Source of the DNA: an uncultured Emergencia sp.
Lineage (GTDB): Bacteria; Bacillota; Clostridia; Peptostreptococcales; Anaerovoracaceae
Length of the DNA stretch: 64,000 nucleotides
Reading direction: 5' to 3'
NCBI GenBank assembly: GCA_937997955.1
Contig: CALLDR010000187.1
Coordinates: 1 to 64,000, forward strand
The notes beneath the pieces were generated by a model, which saw only the letters and a program-made list of their open reading frames with translations, was not told the DNA's origin and did not search any database. Positions 34,031-42,496 of this stretch are shown here, in pieces (position 1 is the first letter of the stretch; every line of letters begins with the position of its first letter). A program made the translations under genes and the position numbers.

Positions 34031-35103
34031 TGGATGTGCTGACCCTGGAACACGTATCAAAGGCTTTTGGCAGAAGTACTGTTCTGGACGATCTGAGCTT
34101 TCGTGTGCCGCAGAACTGCGTCTACGGATTCATCGGAGAAAACGGAGCGGGAAAGACGACGACCATGAAGCTGATCCTGGGGCTGCTGCGCCCTGACAAA
34201 GGGCAGATCCTGGTGGAGGGAGAGCCTGTCTGCTTTGGAGGCGGCCGTACTGGCCGCGCCGACTGGTCCGATCGGCCCAGCCAGACCGATCAGGCGGATC
34301 CGCGGAATCGGGCCGATCTGCTCAATCAGGTAAATCCGTGCAATCGGGCTGATCTGCTCAATCAGGCAAATCCGCGCAATCAGAACGATCGCGTCAACCG
34401 AGCCAATCATATCAATCACACGAACCGGCTGATCGGCTATCTGCCCGACGTGCCGGAGTTCTACGATTTTCTGACGCCCAGGGAGTATCTGGAGCTCTGC
34501 GGCAGGATCGCGGGCATGGAAAAGATCCGGCGCCGTCAGAGGATCGAGGATCTGCTGAAGCTGGTGGGACTGGCCGGCACAGACCGGCGGATTCACGGTT
34601 TTTCACGGGGCATGAAACAGCGTCTGGGTATCGCCCAGGCTCTCCTGGGGGAGCCGAAGCTTTTGATCTGCGATGAGCCGACGTCCGCCTTGGATCCGTC
34701 TGGACGGCGGGAGATCCTGGACATTCTCTGCGACGTGAGATCCCAGACTACCGTTTTGTTTTCTACCCATATTTTGTCCGATGTAGAGCGGATCTGCGAC
34801 CGCATCGGCGTCCTGAGAGACGGCAGGATCGCCCTGGAGGGCAGTCTGGACGAAGTGAGAAAGCTGCACCGGGGAAGGGGCCTGGAGGTCGAATTTTTAC
34901 GCGAGGCGGACGCCCTTTTGTTCGCCGAAAAGCATCCGGAGGCCCGGCGCGCCGGCAGGCAGAAGGTGGTCTTTGACCGCGGAAACAGCGAAACGATGGG
35001 CGCGGTCCTTGCGGCGCTGTCGGAGAGCGGCGCCGCGGTGCAGCGGGTGGAGCTGCGGGAAGAGACGCTGGAGGAACTGTTTATGGAGGTGATGCGGAGA
35101 TGA
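34030..35103 (+). CDS. ABC transporter ATPase with an in-frame tandem-repeat insertion
   Basis: A 357-residue ATPase of the ABC-2 (CcmA/DrrA) type. Walker A GENGAGKT is at 36-43, the Q-loop region LIGYLPDVPEFYDFL near 134-148, the signature FSRGMKQRLGIA near 195 and Walker B LLICDEPTSALDP near 215. Residues 71-133, between Walker A and the Q-loop, are an inserted N/R/D-rich stretch built of about 12-residue repeats (NRADLLNQVNPC, NRADLLNQANPR, and decayed copies). Homologues normally pass directly from the strand after VEGEPV to RLIGYLP. All catalytic motifs are intact, so the protein may still work. The substrate is unknown. Confidence 0.88.
   Translation: MDVLTLEHVSKAFGRSTVLDDLSFRVPQNCVYGFIGENGAGKTTTMKLILGLLRPDKGQILVEGEPVCFGGGRTGRADWSDRPSQTDQADPRNRADLLNQVNPCNRADLLNQANPRNQNDRVNRANHINHTNRLIGYLPDVPEFYDFLTPREYLELCGRIAGMEKIRRRQRIEDLLKLVGLAGTDRRIHGFSRGMKQRLGIAQALLGEPKLLICDEPTSALDPSGRREILDILCDVRSQTTVLFSTHILSDVERICDRIGVLRDGRIALEGSLDEVRKLHRGRGLEVEFLREADALLFAEKHPEARRAGRQKVVFDRGNSETMGAVLAALSESGAAVQRVELREETLEELFMEVMRR
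34240..34428 (+). repeat. In-frame minisatellite (36-bp unit) inside the ABC ATPase gene
   Basis: Two near-identical 36-bp units start with aatcgggc at about 34303 and 34339, flanked by more diverged copies on both sides, all multiples of three so the frame stays open. The unit encodes NRADLLNQxNPx. Expansion by replication slippage is the simplest explanation. Confidence 0.8.
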
Positions 35104-35870
35104 ACGCCCTGTATGCATTTACCGTCAAAGAATTTCAGGCGGCGATCCGCTCTGGAAAGGCGCTGATCCTGGCTGTCCTGTTCGTGATCTTCGGCATCAT
35201 GAGCCCGGCTGTGGCGAAGATGACGCCCTGGCTCATGGAGACTATGGCTGACAGCTTCGCGGAAAGCGGCCTGGACGTGACCGGCGTCACTGTCAATGCC
35301 CTGACATCCTGGACTCAGTTCTGCAAAAATGTTCCCGTCGCCATGATCGTTTTCCTGCTGATCTTTTCCGGCGTGCTGACTGCGGAATACGAGAAGGGGA
35401 CGCTGACGGCCATGGTGACCAAGGGGCTGGCCCGCTGGAAGATCATCGCGGCAAAGGCGGCCGCCCTGGCCCTGCTGTGGACTGTCGGCTACTGGCTCTG
35501 CTTTGGCATCACCTGGGGATATACCAGGTATTTCTGGAACGATGACAGCGCGGTCCACGTCATGACGGCGGCGGCAGGCTTCTATCTGCTGGGACTGTGG
35601 CTGGTCACGCTGATCCTGCTGGCTTCCACGGCCTTTGATACCGGCGCGGCGGCGCTGGCGGCCTCTGTCTGCGTTTTCGCCGTGGTGTATGTGATCGGCC
35701 TTCTGCCCGCCGTCAAAGGGTGTCTGCCGGGAGCTTTGTTGAGCGCTCAGAATCTGCTGGCCGGCCGGGAGGAGCCAGGCGATTATCTGGCGGCGTTTCT
35801 GGTGACCGGGGGACTCTGTGTCCTCGATCTGGCCGCGGCCGCGGCGGTGTTCGCGAAGCGGAGGATCTGA
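35100..35870 (+). CDS. ABC-2 type permease
   Basis: A 256-residue permease with six hydrophobic segments, starting with the typical FTVKEFQAAIRSGKALILAVLFVIFG. VLTAEYEKGTLTAMVTKGLARWKIIAAK near residue 90 is the conserved ABC2 loop. It overlaps the ATPase stop by 4 bp and ends the XRE-PLDc_N-ABC operon. It resembles Nat/Yxl-type exporters; the substrate is unknown. Confidence 0.88.
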   Translation: MNALYAFTVKEFQAAIRSGKALILAVLFVIFGIMSPAVAKMTPWLMETMADSFAESGLDVTGVTVNALTSWTQFCKNVPVAMIVFLLIFSGVLTAEYEKGTLTAMVTKGLARWKIIAAKAAALALLWTVGYWLCFGITWGYTRYFWNDDSAVHVMTAAAGFYLLGLWLVTLILLASTAFDTGAAALAASVCVFAVVYVIGLLPAVKGCLPGALLSAQNLLAGREEPGDYLAAFLVTGGLCVLDLAAAAAVFAKRRI

Positions 35871-35888
35871 TATATTTGAAATCAAAAA

Positions 35889-35926
35889 GGCGGAACCCCT
35901 TGCAGAGGCTCCGCCCGATTTTTGTG
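35889..35926 (+). terminator. Intrinsic terminator after the ABC permease
   Basis: GGCGGA (35889-35894) pairs with TCCGCC (35910-35915), with extra pairing inside, followed by TTTTT and a further T run. It closes the XRE-ABC operon and is immediately followed by an interspersed repeat. Confidence 0.75.
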
Positions 35927-36139
35927 TTTTTATAATGTAGGAAATATCGATTTTTCGATATTTCCGGAATTTCAACGTATGCTTCGCATACTCCTACGCT
36001 CACTTTGTTCGCTCCGCTGTCCGTTTTGCCTAGCCAGCTAAAGCTGGGGCAAAAAGGCAAGAAAAGCACCTTGCGAAGCGTCGCCCCTTGCGGGCGACAT
36101 GTGTGCATAGGAGGCTTTGCCTCCGTCATGCACACTTTT
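35927..36139. repeat. Interspersed three-hairpin repeat, copy 1 (with extra segment)
   Basis: Three hairpin units occur in order: gaaatatcga...tcgatatttc; then gtcgcccc...gggcgac; then ggaggc...gcctcc bounded by gcat/atgc. The same order and sequence recur at 62615-62745. This copy has about 80 extra bp (about 35975-36058) between the first and second hairpins. It lies between convergent genes and ends at the stop of pyrI. It can be read as a peptide with MHTCRP, but that is not a gene. Confidence 0.8.
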
Positions 36140-36140
36140 C

Positions 36141-36557
36141 TTATTTGCTCTCCGCGTCGCAGTACGCGCATCTGTAAACCTTCTTGTATTTGTCTACCAG
36201 CTTGAACTTGTGTACGATCTCCTGTTCTACGGAAGTGATGCATCTCGGATTCTTGCACTTGATGACGCCGGTCAGGGTCTCAGGCAGCTCCAGGTGTTTT
36301 TTCTCATACAGCTTGCCGTCCTTTACGATGTTGACGGTGACGTTGCTGTCGATGTAGCCCAGTACATCCATGTCCAGATCGATGAGCTGGTCGATCTTGA
36401 TGATGTCCTTTTTGCCGTATTTGGAGCTGTCCGCGTTCTGAATGATCGCAACGCAGTTGTCGATCTTGTCCAGTCTGAGCAGCTCGTAGATCTGCATGCT
36501 CTTGCCTGCTTTGATGTGGTCTAAAACGATACCGGTGCTTACTCCATCTATATTCAT
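36141..36557 (-). CDS. pyrI: Aspartate carbamoyltransferase regulatory subunit
   Basis: A 138-residue PyrI, the allosteric subunit that makes PyrB responsive to nucleotides. The N-terminal nucleotide domain includes IVLDHIKAGKSMQIYELL. The C-terminal zinc domain has CKNPRC and CAYC (four cysteines, near 101-106 and 130-133). It is the last gene of the pyr operon. The length is somewhat under the 150-residue enterobacterial form, as usual in Clostridia. GGAGG precedes the ATG. Confidence 0.95.
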   Translation of the reverse strand: MNIDGVSTGIVLDHIKAGKSMQIYELLRLDKIDNCVAIIQNADSSKYGKKDIIKIDQLIDLDMDVLGYIDSNVTVNIVKDGKLYEKKHLELPETLTGVIKCKNPRCITSVEQEIVHKFKLVDKYKKVYRCAYCDAESK

Positions 36558-36660
36558 GTGTTTACCTCCTTGTATTTGCTTGTATTTCGCTTGTATTGCG
36601 GCGTCCCGCGGAAAACGCGGCCCGGCGGGGCGCTCATGGGTGTAAATAACTGATTGGCCC

Positions 36661-36704
36661 TTGTTGGCCTCTTGTTGACCTTTTGTTGGCCTCTTGTTAG
36701 CCGT
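36661..36704. repeat. 22-bp direct repeat between pyrB and pyrI
   Basis: Two 22-bp copies (36661-36682 and 36683-36704) beginning TTGTTGGCCTCTTGTT lie in the 154-bp gap between pyrB and pyrI. The second has three or four differences. No hairpin or promoter is obvious. Confidence 0.65.
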
Positions 36705-36711
36705 TGCCGGT

Positions 36712-37641
36712 TTACGCTTCTCTCTTGATGCCCAGCAGATACAGGATCAGAGCCATTCTGATGTGCTTGCCGCAGAGGGCCTGGAAGAAGTAGCAGGCTC
36801 TAGGGTCGTCGTCCACCTCTACAGAGATCTCGTTAACTCTAGGCAGCGGGTGCATGATGGTCAGGTCTTCCTTTGCCGCCTGTAATTTTTCCAGATCCAG
36901 GATGTAGCTGTCCTTCAGTCTTACGTAGTCCTCTTCGTTGAAGAAACGTTCTCTCTGTACTCTGGTCATGTACAGGATGTCCAGCTCTTCCATGGCGTCT
37001 TCCAGTCTTTCGACTTCCTTCCACTCAGCGCCTGCGGCGTCCATCTTTTCCTTTACATATGTAGGAACCTGCAGCTCGTGAGGTGAGATCAAAACGAATT
37101 TGATGTTGTCATATCTGAGCATCGCTTCGATGAGGGAGTGAACGGTTCTGCCGAATTTCAGGTCGCCGCAGAGACCGATCGTCATGTCGGACAGTCTGCC
37201 CTTCTTTCTTTTGATGGTCAGAAGGTCGGTCAGAGTCTGGGTCGGATGGAAGTGTCCGCCGTCTCCGCCGTTGATGATAGGCACGGTGGTTCTCTGTGAC
37301 GCGACGATAGGCGCGCCTTCCTTCGGATGTCTCATAGCGATGATGTCCGCGTAGCAGCCGACGGTTCTGATGGTGTCGCTGACGCTTTCACCCTTTGCCG
37401 CGGAGCTGGAACTGGCTTCGGAGAATCCCAGAACGCTGCCGCCCAGTTCCAGCATGGCGGCTTCAAAGCTGAGTCTGGTTCTGGTGCTTGGCTCGAAGAA
37501 CAGGGTAGCCAGCTTCTTGTGGGCGCAGATGTCTTCGTATGCCGCGTGGTTTTCCACGATGTCGTCAGCGACCCGGATCAGCTCGTCGATTTCTTCCACC
37601 GTAAAGTCGGTAATGTTGATTAAATTCTTGATCTCACTCAT
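36712..37641 (-). CDS. pyrB: Aspartate carbamoyltransferase catalytic subunit
   Basis: A 309-residue ATCase catalytic chain, which joins carbamoyl phosphate and aspartate in the first committed step of UMP synthesis. The carbamoyl-phosphate motif FFEPSTRTR is near residue 48, HPTQTLTDLLTI near 131 and the late HPLPRVNEI near 264. It directly abuts pyrE and is followed after a gap by pyrI. Full length and all motifs are intact. Confidence 0.97.
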   Translation of the reverse strand: MSEIKNLINITDFTVEEIDELIRVADDIVENHAAYEDICAHKKLATLFFEPSTRTRLSFEAAMLELGGSVLGFSEASSSSAAKGESVSDTIRTVGCYADIIAMRHPKEGAPIVASQRTTVPIINGGDGGHFHPTQTLTDLLTIKRKKGRLSDMTIGLCGDLKFGRTVHSLIEAMLRYDNIKFVLISPHELQVPTYVKEKMDAAGAEWKEVERLEDAMEELDILYMTRVQRERFFNEEDYVRLKDSYILDLEKLQAAKEDLTIMHPLPRVNEISVEVDDDPRACYFFQALCGKHIRMALILYLLGIKREA

Positions 37642-38280
37642 TTATTTCTCTCCTTTCATCCATCCCTCGTCAGAAGGATTGTCCCTAAACTTTAAAATTC
37701 TCTCTTTATCTTCAGCTTTGATATAGCCGGTGTCAGCGGCGACTTCTACCAAAGCGTCAAGGTCGCATAAGCTTATATTTTTGACCTGGTGTTCTGCCAT
37801 TCTGTCCAGGCCCTTTTTCATGCCGTAGGTGAAGATGCTGGCGATGCCGAGAACCTCGGCGCCTGCTGCCCGCAGAACCTCTACGGTGTCGATGGCGGAG
37901 CCTCCGGTGGAGATCAGGTCCTCCACGACGACCACCTTCTGTCCAGGCTCCAGCTTGCCCTCGATCTGGTTGGTCCTGCCGTGGTCTTTGGCAGAGCCGC
38001 GTACATAACCCATCGGAATGTTCATCAGATGGCCTACGATGGCGGCGTGGGCGATGCCCGCGGTGCTGGTGCCCATGACCACCTGGCAGTCAGGGTAGTG
38101 TTCTTTGATGGTCTTTACCAGGCTTTCCTCCACCAAAGTTCTGACCTCCGGCGCTGTCAGCGTCAGACGGTTGTCGCAGTAGATGGGGCTTTTGATGCCG
38201 CTTGCCCAGGTGAAGGGCTCTTCCGGTCTCAGAAAGACCGCCTCGATGGACAGCAGTCCTTTTGCAATATCTTGCTTCAT
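37642..38280 (-). CDS. pyrE: Orotate phosphoribosyltransferase
   Basis: A 212-residue type I PRTase that converts orotate and PRPP to OMP. The PRPP-binding motif VVVVEDLISTGGSA is near residue 115; FTWASGIKSPIYCDNR at the N-terminus is typical of PyrE. It lies 3 bp after pyrF and abuts pyrB in the pyr operon. Confidence 0.96.
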   Translation of the reverse strand: MKQDIAKGLLSIEAVFLRPEEPFTWASGIKSPIYCDNRLTLTAPEVRTLVEESLVKTIKEHYPDCQVVMGTSTAGIAHAAIVGHLMNIPMGYVRGSAKDHGRTNQIEGKLEPGQKVVVVEDLISTGGSAIDTVEVLRAAGAEVLGIASIFTYGMKKGLDRMAEHQVKNISLCDLDALVEVAADTGYIKAEDKERILKFRDNPSDEGWMKGEK

Positions 38281-38283
38281 GAT

Positions 38284-38985
38284 CTATACCTCCAAAAATT
38301 CTTTACAACATCTCTCGTAAGCGGCCACAGGGTCTTCGGCTTTGGTAATCGGGCGGCCCACTACGATGTAGTCGGAGCCCAGTTTTCTTGCCCCTTCCGG
38401 CGTGGTGACGCGGACCTGGTCGTCCTTTGCCGCGTCAGCAAAGCGCACGCCCGGCGTCACGGTCAGGAACCCTTCGCCGCAGGCCTGATGAATCTTTTCC
38501 GCCTCCAGCGGTGAACAGACTACGCCGTCCAGTCCGGCTTCCCTTGCGTTCTGCGCGTATTTTGTCACGACTTCCGGCAGAGGCGCGTCGATGAGCAGCT
38601 CCTGCTGCATTCTCTCCTGGCTGGTGGAGGTCAGCTGGGTGACGGCGATCAAAAGGGGCCGGCTGCCGTCTTCGCGGGTCAGGCCGCGGAGAGCGGCTTC
38701 CATCATATCCCTGGTTCCGGCAGCGTGGAGATTGCACATATCTACATCCAGCTTAGACAGGGCGGCCATGGCCTTTTCTACCGTATTGGGGATATCGTGA
38801 AGCTTCAGGTCCAGAAAGATCTTGTGGCCTCTGGCTTTGATCTCTCTGACGATGGCAGGGCCTTCACTGTAGAACAGCTCCATGCCAATCTTTACATATG
38901 GTTTCTTTCCGGTAAATTTGTCCAGAAAGGCCAGCGTCGCTTCCTTGGAAGGAAAGTCGCAGGCGATGATGACGTCTTTTCCCAT
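38284..38985 (-). CDS. pyrF: Orotidine-5'-phosphate decarboxylase
   Basis: A 233-residue class I OMP decarboxylase making UMP. The catalytic motif DLKLHDIPNTV is near residue 56, and GSDYIVVGRPI lies near the C-terminus. The ATG at 38985 is preceded by AGGAGG; the open frame upstream runs through a low-complexity 9-bp repeat and is rejected. It sits between pyrD and pyrE. Confidence 0.96.
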   Translation of the reverse strand: MGKDVIIACDFPSKEATLAFLDKFTGKKPYVKIGMELFYSEGPAIVREIKARGHKIFLDLKLHDIPNTVEKAMAALSKLDVDMCNLHAAGTRDMMEAALRGLTREDGSRPLLIAVTQLTSTSQERMQQELLIDAPLPEVVTKYAQNAREAGLDGVVCSPLEAEKIHQACGEGFLTVTPGVRFADAAKDDQVRVTTPEGARKLGSDYIVVGRPITKAEDPVAAYERCCKEFLEV

Positions 38986-39030
38986 GATGGATTCCTCCTG
39001 TTGTTTTATTGTGATAATGGTTGCCCGGCG

Positions 39031-39055
39031 CGTTTCGCGCGTTTCGCGCGTTTCG
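39031..39055. repeat. 9-bp tandem repeat (cgtttcgcg) between pyrD and pyrF
   Basis: About 2.8 copies of cgtttcgcg lie immediately 3' of the pyrD stop on the minus strand. The unit is short and low-complexity; no function is apparent. Confidence 0.65.
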
Positions 39056-39056
39056 C

Positions 39057-39968
39057 TTATTCTATAATTCCGATGATGTCGGATAATCTTTCGATTCCCA
39101 GTTCTTCGCATACGGCAGGCAGCTCTTCGATGATCTCCTTGCAGGCGTATGGGTTGACCAGATTGGCCGCGCCCACCTGCACGGCGGTAGCGCCGGCCAT
39201 CATCATTTCGATGACGTCTCTGGCGGAGCTTACGCCGCCCATGCCGATGACAGGGATCTTCACAGCCTTCGACACCTGGTAGACCATTCTTACGGCTACA
39301 GGGAAGATGGCAGGGCCGGAAAAGCCGCCCATTTTGTTGGCGATAACCGGCTTTCTGCGGGCGATATCGATGCGCATCCCAAGCAGGGTGTTGATCAGGC
39401 TGATGCCGTCGGCGCCGGCGTCTTCACAGGCGCAGGCGATCTCCGCGATATCGGTCACATTGGGGCTCAGCTTGATGTAGACTGGCTTGGCGGTGACGGC
39501 CTTGACCGCGGCGGTCACTTCCGCGGCGCTTTCCGGACACACGCCGTAGGCCATGCCGCCGTTGTGGACGTTAGGGCAGCTGACGTTGACCTCGATGATG
39601 CCTACCTGGGGCTGTTTGTCCATGGCCGCGGCGCAGTCCACGTATTCCTCCAGGGAGAATCCGCTGATATTGGCGATGACCGGCTTTTTATAGATCTTCG
39701 CAAGATTCGGCAGCTCATCGGCGCATACCGCCTCCAGCCCCGGGTTCTGCAGGCCTACGGAGTTGATCATGCCGGCGGGACATTCGGCGATGCGGGGCAG
39801 AGGGTTGCCCAGCCGAGCTTCCCGCGTGGTTCCCTTGAAAGAGATGGAACCCAGGATATTGATATCGTAGATTTCGGCAAATTCTCTGCCGTACCCGAAG
39901 GTGCCGCTGGCCGGGATCACGGGATTGTCCAGAGCCACGCCGCTTAAATTTACTCTCAGGTCTACCAT
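39057..39968 (-). CDS. pyrD: Dihydroorotate dehydrogenase B, catalytic subunit
   Basis: A 303-residue class 1B dihydroorotate dehydrogenase, an FMN enzyme that partners PyrK and uses NAD+. The active-site cysteine is in VNVSCPNVHNGG near residue 130 (class 1 enzymes use Cys). PASGTFGYGREF at the start and IGMGGVSSARDVIEMMMAGATAVQVG near the end bind FMN. It overlaps the end of pyrK by 7 bp. The 1B type indicates NAD-linked anaerobic-compatible pyrimidine synthesis. Confidence 0.96.
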   Translation of the reverse strand: MVDLRVNLSGVALDNPVIPASGTFGYGREFAEIYDINILGSISFKGTTREARLGNPLPRIAECPAGMINSVGLQNPGLEAVCADELPNLAKIYKKPVIANISGFSLEEYVDCAAAMDKQPQVGIIEVNVSCPNVHNGGMAYGVCPESAAEVTAAVKAVTAKPVYIKLSPNVTDIAEIACACEDAGADGISLINTLLGMRIDIARRKPVIANKMGGFSGPAIFPVAVRMVYQVSKAVKIPVIGMGGVSSARDVIEMMMAGATAVQVGAANLVNPYACKEIIEELPAVCEELGIERLSDIIGIIE

Positions 39969-40690
39969 TTGATCTCCTCCTTATATAATACGGGGCCGTC
40001 TTTGCAGATCCGCTTGTATCCGTATTTGGTCTCGCAGGTACAGCCCATGCAGGCGCCGAAGCCGCAGGCCATTCTGGCCTCAAAGCTGAACTGCCCGTCC
40101 GGAGCCGCGTCGTAAACGGCTTTCAGCATAGGCTCCGGTCCGCAGGTGTATACGTAGTCGTAGTCCAGGGTTTTCATGGCGTCGGTGACAAAGCCTTTGA
40201 TGCCCGCGCTGCCGTCCACCGTAGTGATGACCGGTTCGATGCCCAGTGCGCGGAATTCATCGGTGAGGATGATGTCGCTCTTTCCGTTGAAGCCGGTGAC
40301 AACCTGAGGGCGGATGCCGGCTGTCGCCATGGCCTCGGCCAGTCCGTACAGCGGAGGCACGCCGATGCCGCCGCCTGTCAGAAGAGGGCGGGAGCCGCAC
40401 TTTGTGATATCAAAGCCGTTGCCCAGGGGCATCAGCACGTCGAAGACATCTCCCCGCTTTGCCGCCGCCAGCGCCTTGGTGCCCTGGCCGACGACTTTGA
40501 AGATGATGGTCACAAACCCGGCGTCATAGCTGTAGATGGAAATGGGGCGGCGCAGGTAGAAGCCGTCCAGCCTGATGTTGATGAACTGGCCGGGAGCGCT
40601 GATCTCGCTGCAGTCTCCGGTCAGGGTCATGATGAAGATGCCGGGCTGCAGTTCTCTGCTGTTATTTACTTTCAGTATCTGTCTCTTCAT
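39962..40690 (-). CDS. pyrK: Dihydroorotate dehydrogenase B, electron-transfer subunit
   Basis: A 242-residue FAD/[2Fe-2S] protein that passes electrons from PyrD to NAD+. The FAD motif RRPISIYS is near residue 47, the NAD-binding LTGGGIGVPPLYGLA near 104 and the [2Fe-2S] cysteines in ACGFGACMGCTC plus a later RIC near 210-230. It overlaps the 3' end of pyrC by 29 bp and the start of pyrD by 7 bp, so translation is coupled. Confidence 0.96.
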   Translation of the reverse strand: MKRQILKVNNSRELQPGIFIMTLTGDCSEISAPGQFINIRLDGFYLRRPISIYSYDAGFVTIIFKVVGQGTKALAAAKRGDVFDVLMPLGNGFDITKCGSRPLLTGGGIGVPPLYGLAEAMATAGIRPQVVTGFNGKSDIILTDEFRALGIEPVITTVDGSAGIKGFVTDAMKTLDYDYVYTCGPEPMLKAVYDAAPDGQFSFEARMACGFGACMGCTCETKYGYKRICKDGPVLYKEEIKW

Positions 40691-41939
40691 ATACGATCTC
40701 TCCGTTTACTACTGTCATGATAACTTTTCCCTTCAGCGTCCAGCCCTTAAACGGGGTTGCGCGGCCCTTGGACCGGAATTTTTCAGGATCTGCGGTCCAC
40801 TGACGGGCGAGGTCCAGTACGGTCAGATCGGCTGGCTGTCCGTCTTCGAGGGAGCCTCCGGCAAAACCGAACCGTTTCTGCGGGCTGATGCTCATGACTT
40901 CGATGAGCTTTTCCAGGGAGATGACGCCCTTCTCGACCAGGTGGGTGTACAGCACCGGAAAGGCGGTTTCCAGCCCAACGATGCCGAAGGCGCTGCCTTC
41001 CAGTCCTCTGGCTTTTTCCTCTTCGCTGTGGGGCGCGTGGTCGGTGGCGATCATGTCTATGGTTCCGTCCCGCAACCCTTCGATCAAAGCCGCTCTGTCG
41101 GCGGCGCTGCGGAGAGGAGGGTTCATCTTGAACCAGCCGTCTTCCTGCAGGTCCTCATCGCAGAGAACCAGGTAATGGGGGCCTGTCTCGCAGGTCACGT
41201 CCACGCCTCTTGTCTTGGCCTTTCTGATGATGTCCACAGATTCCTTTGTCGACACGTGGCAGACATGGTAAGCCGCGCCGGTCTTCTCTGCCAGCGCCAC
41301 GTCCCGCTCTACCTGCTTCCACTCGCTTTCGGAGCAGATGCCCTTGTGGCCGTGGGCTTTGGCGTAGTCCCCGTCGTGGATGTAACCGCCGGTGAGCAGG
41401 CTTTCGTCCTCGCAGTGGGCGACGATCAGCTTACCCAGCGCCTTGGCGCGGACCATGGCTTCTTCCATAAGGTCTCCGGTCTGAACCCCTTTGCCGTCGT
41501 CAGAGAAGGCGCAGACGTAAGGAGCCATGGCCTCCATGTCGGAAAGGGCACTGCGACCGTCCTGTTTCCGGGTGATGGTCCCGTAAGGGACTACTTTGAC
41601 GCAGGCGTCTTTCTCTATGATGGAGAGCTGGGCCTGCAGGGACGCCAGATCGGACGGCGCCGGCTTCAGGTTGGGCATAGGGCAGACGCAGGTATAGCCG
41701 CCTGCCGCTGCCGCCGCGGAGCCTGTTGCGATGGTTTCTTTATAAAAAAAGCCGGGTTCACGAAAATGTACATGTACATCGGTGAAACCCGGCACGATTA
41801 CCATACCTGAGCAGTCAATGAGGTGATCATAGCTGTCTGGAATAGCGTTGACAAAAACACTGCCGCCAGAGACAAAAACATCTCGTTTTTCAAAGCCTGC
41901 CGGCGTAAAAACAGTGGCGTTTTTAAATAAAGTTGTCAT
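40662..41939 (-). CDS. pyrC: Dihydroorotase
   Basis: A 425-residue class I dihydroorotase. Metal ligands include the DVHVHFREPG motif near residue 54, HCEDE near 170 and ATDHAPHS near 295. The enzyme cyclises carbamoyl aspartate. It is the first gene of pyrCKDFEBI and has a sigma-A promoter about 90 bp upstream. No carbamoyl phosphate synthase or pyrR lies in the window, and I see no PyrR-binding attenuator in the short leader. Confidence 0.95.
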   Translation of the reverse strand: MTTLFKNATVFTPAGFEKRDVFVSGGSVFVNAIPDSYDHLIDCSGMVIVPGFTDVHVHFREPGFFYKETIATGSAAAAAGGYTCVCPMPNLKPAPSDLASLQAQLSIIEKDACVKVVPYGTITRKQDGRSALSDMEAMAPYVCAFSDDGKGVQTGDLMEEAMVRAKALGKLIVAHCEDESLLTGGYIHDGDYAKAHGHKGICSESEWKQVERDVALAEKTGAAYHVCHVSTKESVDIIRKAKTRGVDVTCETGPHYLVLCDEDLQEDGWFKMNPPLRSAADRAALIEGLRDGTIDMIATDHAPHSEEEKARGLEGSAFGIVGLETAFPVLYTHLVEKGVISLEKLIEVMSISPQKRFGFAGGSLEDGQPADLTVLDLARQWTADPEKFRSKGRATPFKGWTLKGKVIMTVVNGEIVYEETDTESK

Positions 41940-42027
41940 AGATGGATCGCTCCTTTCGTTCTATGAGATCGGCTTGGAGGTTGGCTTGGAAATCAGCTCA
42001 AAATTGATTTTTGCTCAAATCTTCAAT

Positions 42028-42056
42028 ATATTAGCATAGAATTTCGGGACTGTCAA
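42028..42056 (-). promoter_or_regulatory. Sigma-A promoter of the pyr operon
   Basis: On the minus strand, TTGACA (42056-42051), a 17-bp spacer and TAATAT (42033-42028) precede pyrC by about 90 bp. No terminator or anti-terminator structure is visible in the leader. Confidence 0.75.
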
Positions 42057-42143
42057 GAGGAAGCGGGAGATTTACAGGAAATGTATGAGACAAAAATGAT
42101 AATGTCTCATTAGACCACAAATGAAAATGTCCTGAAGCAGAAC

Positions 42144-42491
42144 TTATATATCCCCCTGTATATTCTCTGATAAAGATTCCTTATCAGCGCTGAACAAGAT
42201 GCGCATAAAATCTTGCCGTTGGTTTAGTATACGGATAATGTAAATTGCATCTGTATCAATACGGTAGAAAACGTAATTTGGCTGTATGAAGAGACAGAAG
42301 TAATCAGTGGGAAACAGAACCTCCTTTTCAAGGCGGAAGCCCATCTTGGGAAAACTCTCAAGATTACGGAGCGTTTGGGTTAAATGTCTCATGCTTTTCT
42401 TCGCTGTTTCGGCGCCGAATTGAGAGCGGAGGTTTGTTCGTATTTGCTGCAAGTCCTCAAGGGCCTGCGGCGTATAGACAAGCTGAGGCAT
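42144..42491 (-). CDS. RelE/ParE-family toxin
   Basis: A 115-residue type II toxin of the ParE/RelE superfamily. VYTPQALEDLQQIRTNLRSQFG at the N-terminus and YRIDTDAIYIIRILNQRQDFMRIL near residue 75 are characteristic. It follows its antitoxin by 5 bp. RelE members cleave ribosome-bound mRNA and ParE members poison gyrase; the sequence resembles ParE/YoeB-like folds, but I cannot separate the activities. The pair is AT-rich and lies between housekeeping operons. Confidence 0.88.
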   Translation of the reverse strand: MPQLVYTPQALEDLQQIRTNLRSQFGAETAKKSMRHLTQTLRNLESFPKMGFRLEKEVLFPTDYFCLFIQPNYVFYRIDTDAIYIIRILNQRQDFMRILFSADKESLSENIQGDI

Positions 42492-42496
42492 TTGGA

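Noticed and set aside
36005..36258. Small protein containing MHTCRPQGATLRKVLF
   Set aside because: The peptide is the translation of the interspersed hairpin repeat and recurs from the second copy at 62.6 kb; no ribosome site or domain supports it.
41940..42027. PyrR attenuator in the pyr leader
   Set aside because: No terminator/anti-terminator pair or PyrR-binding loop is visible and no pyrR gene lies in the window.
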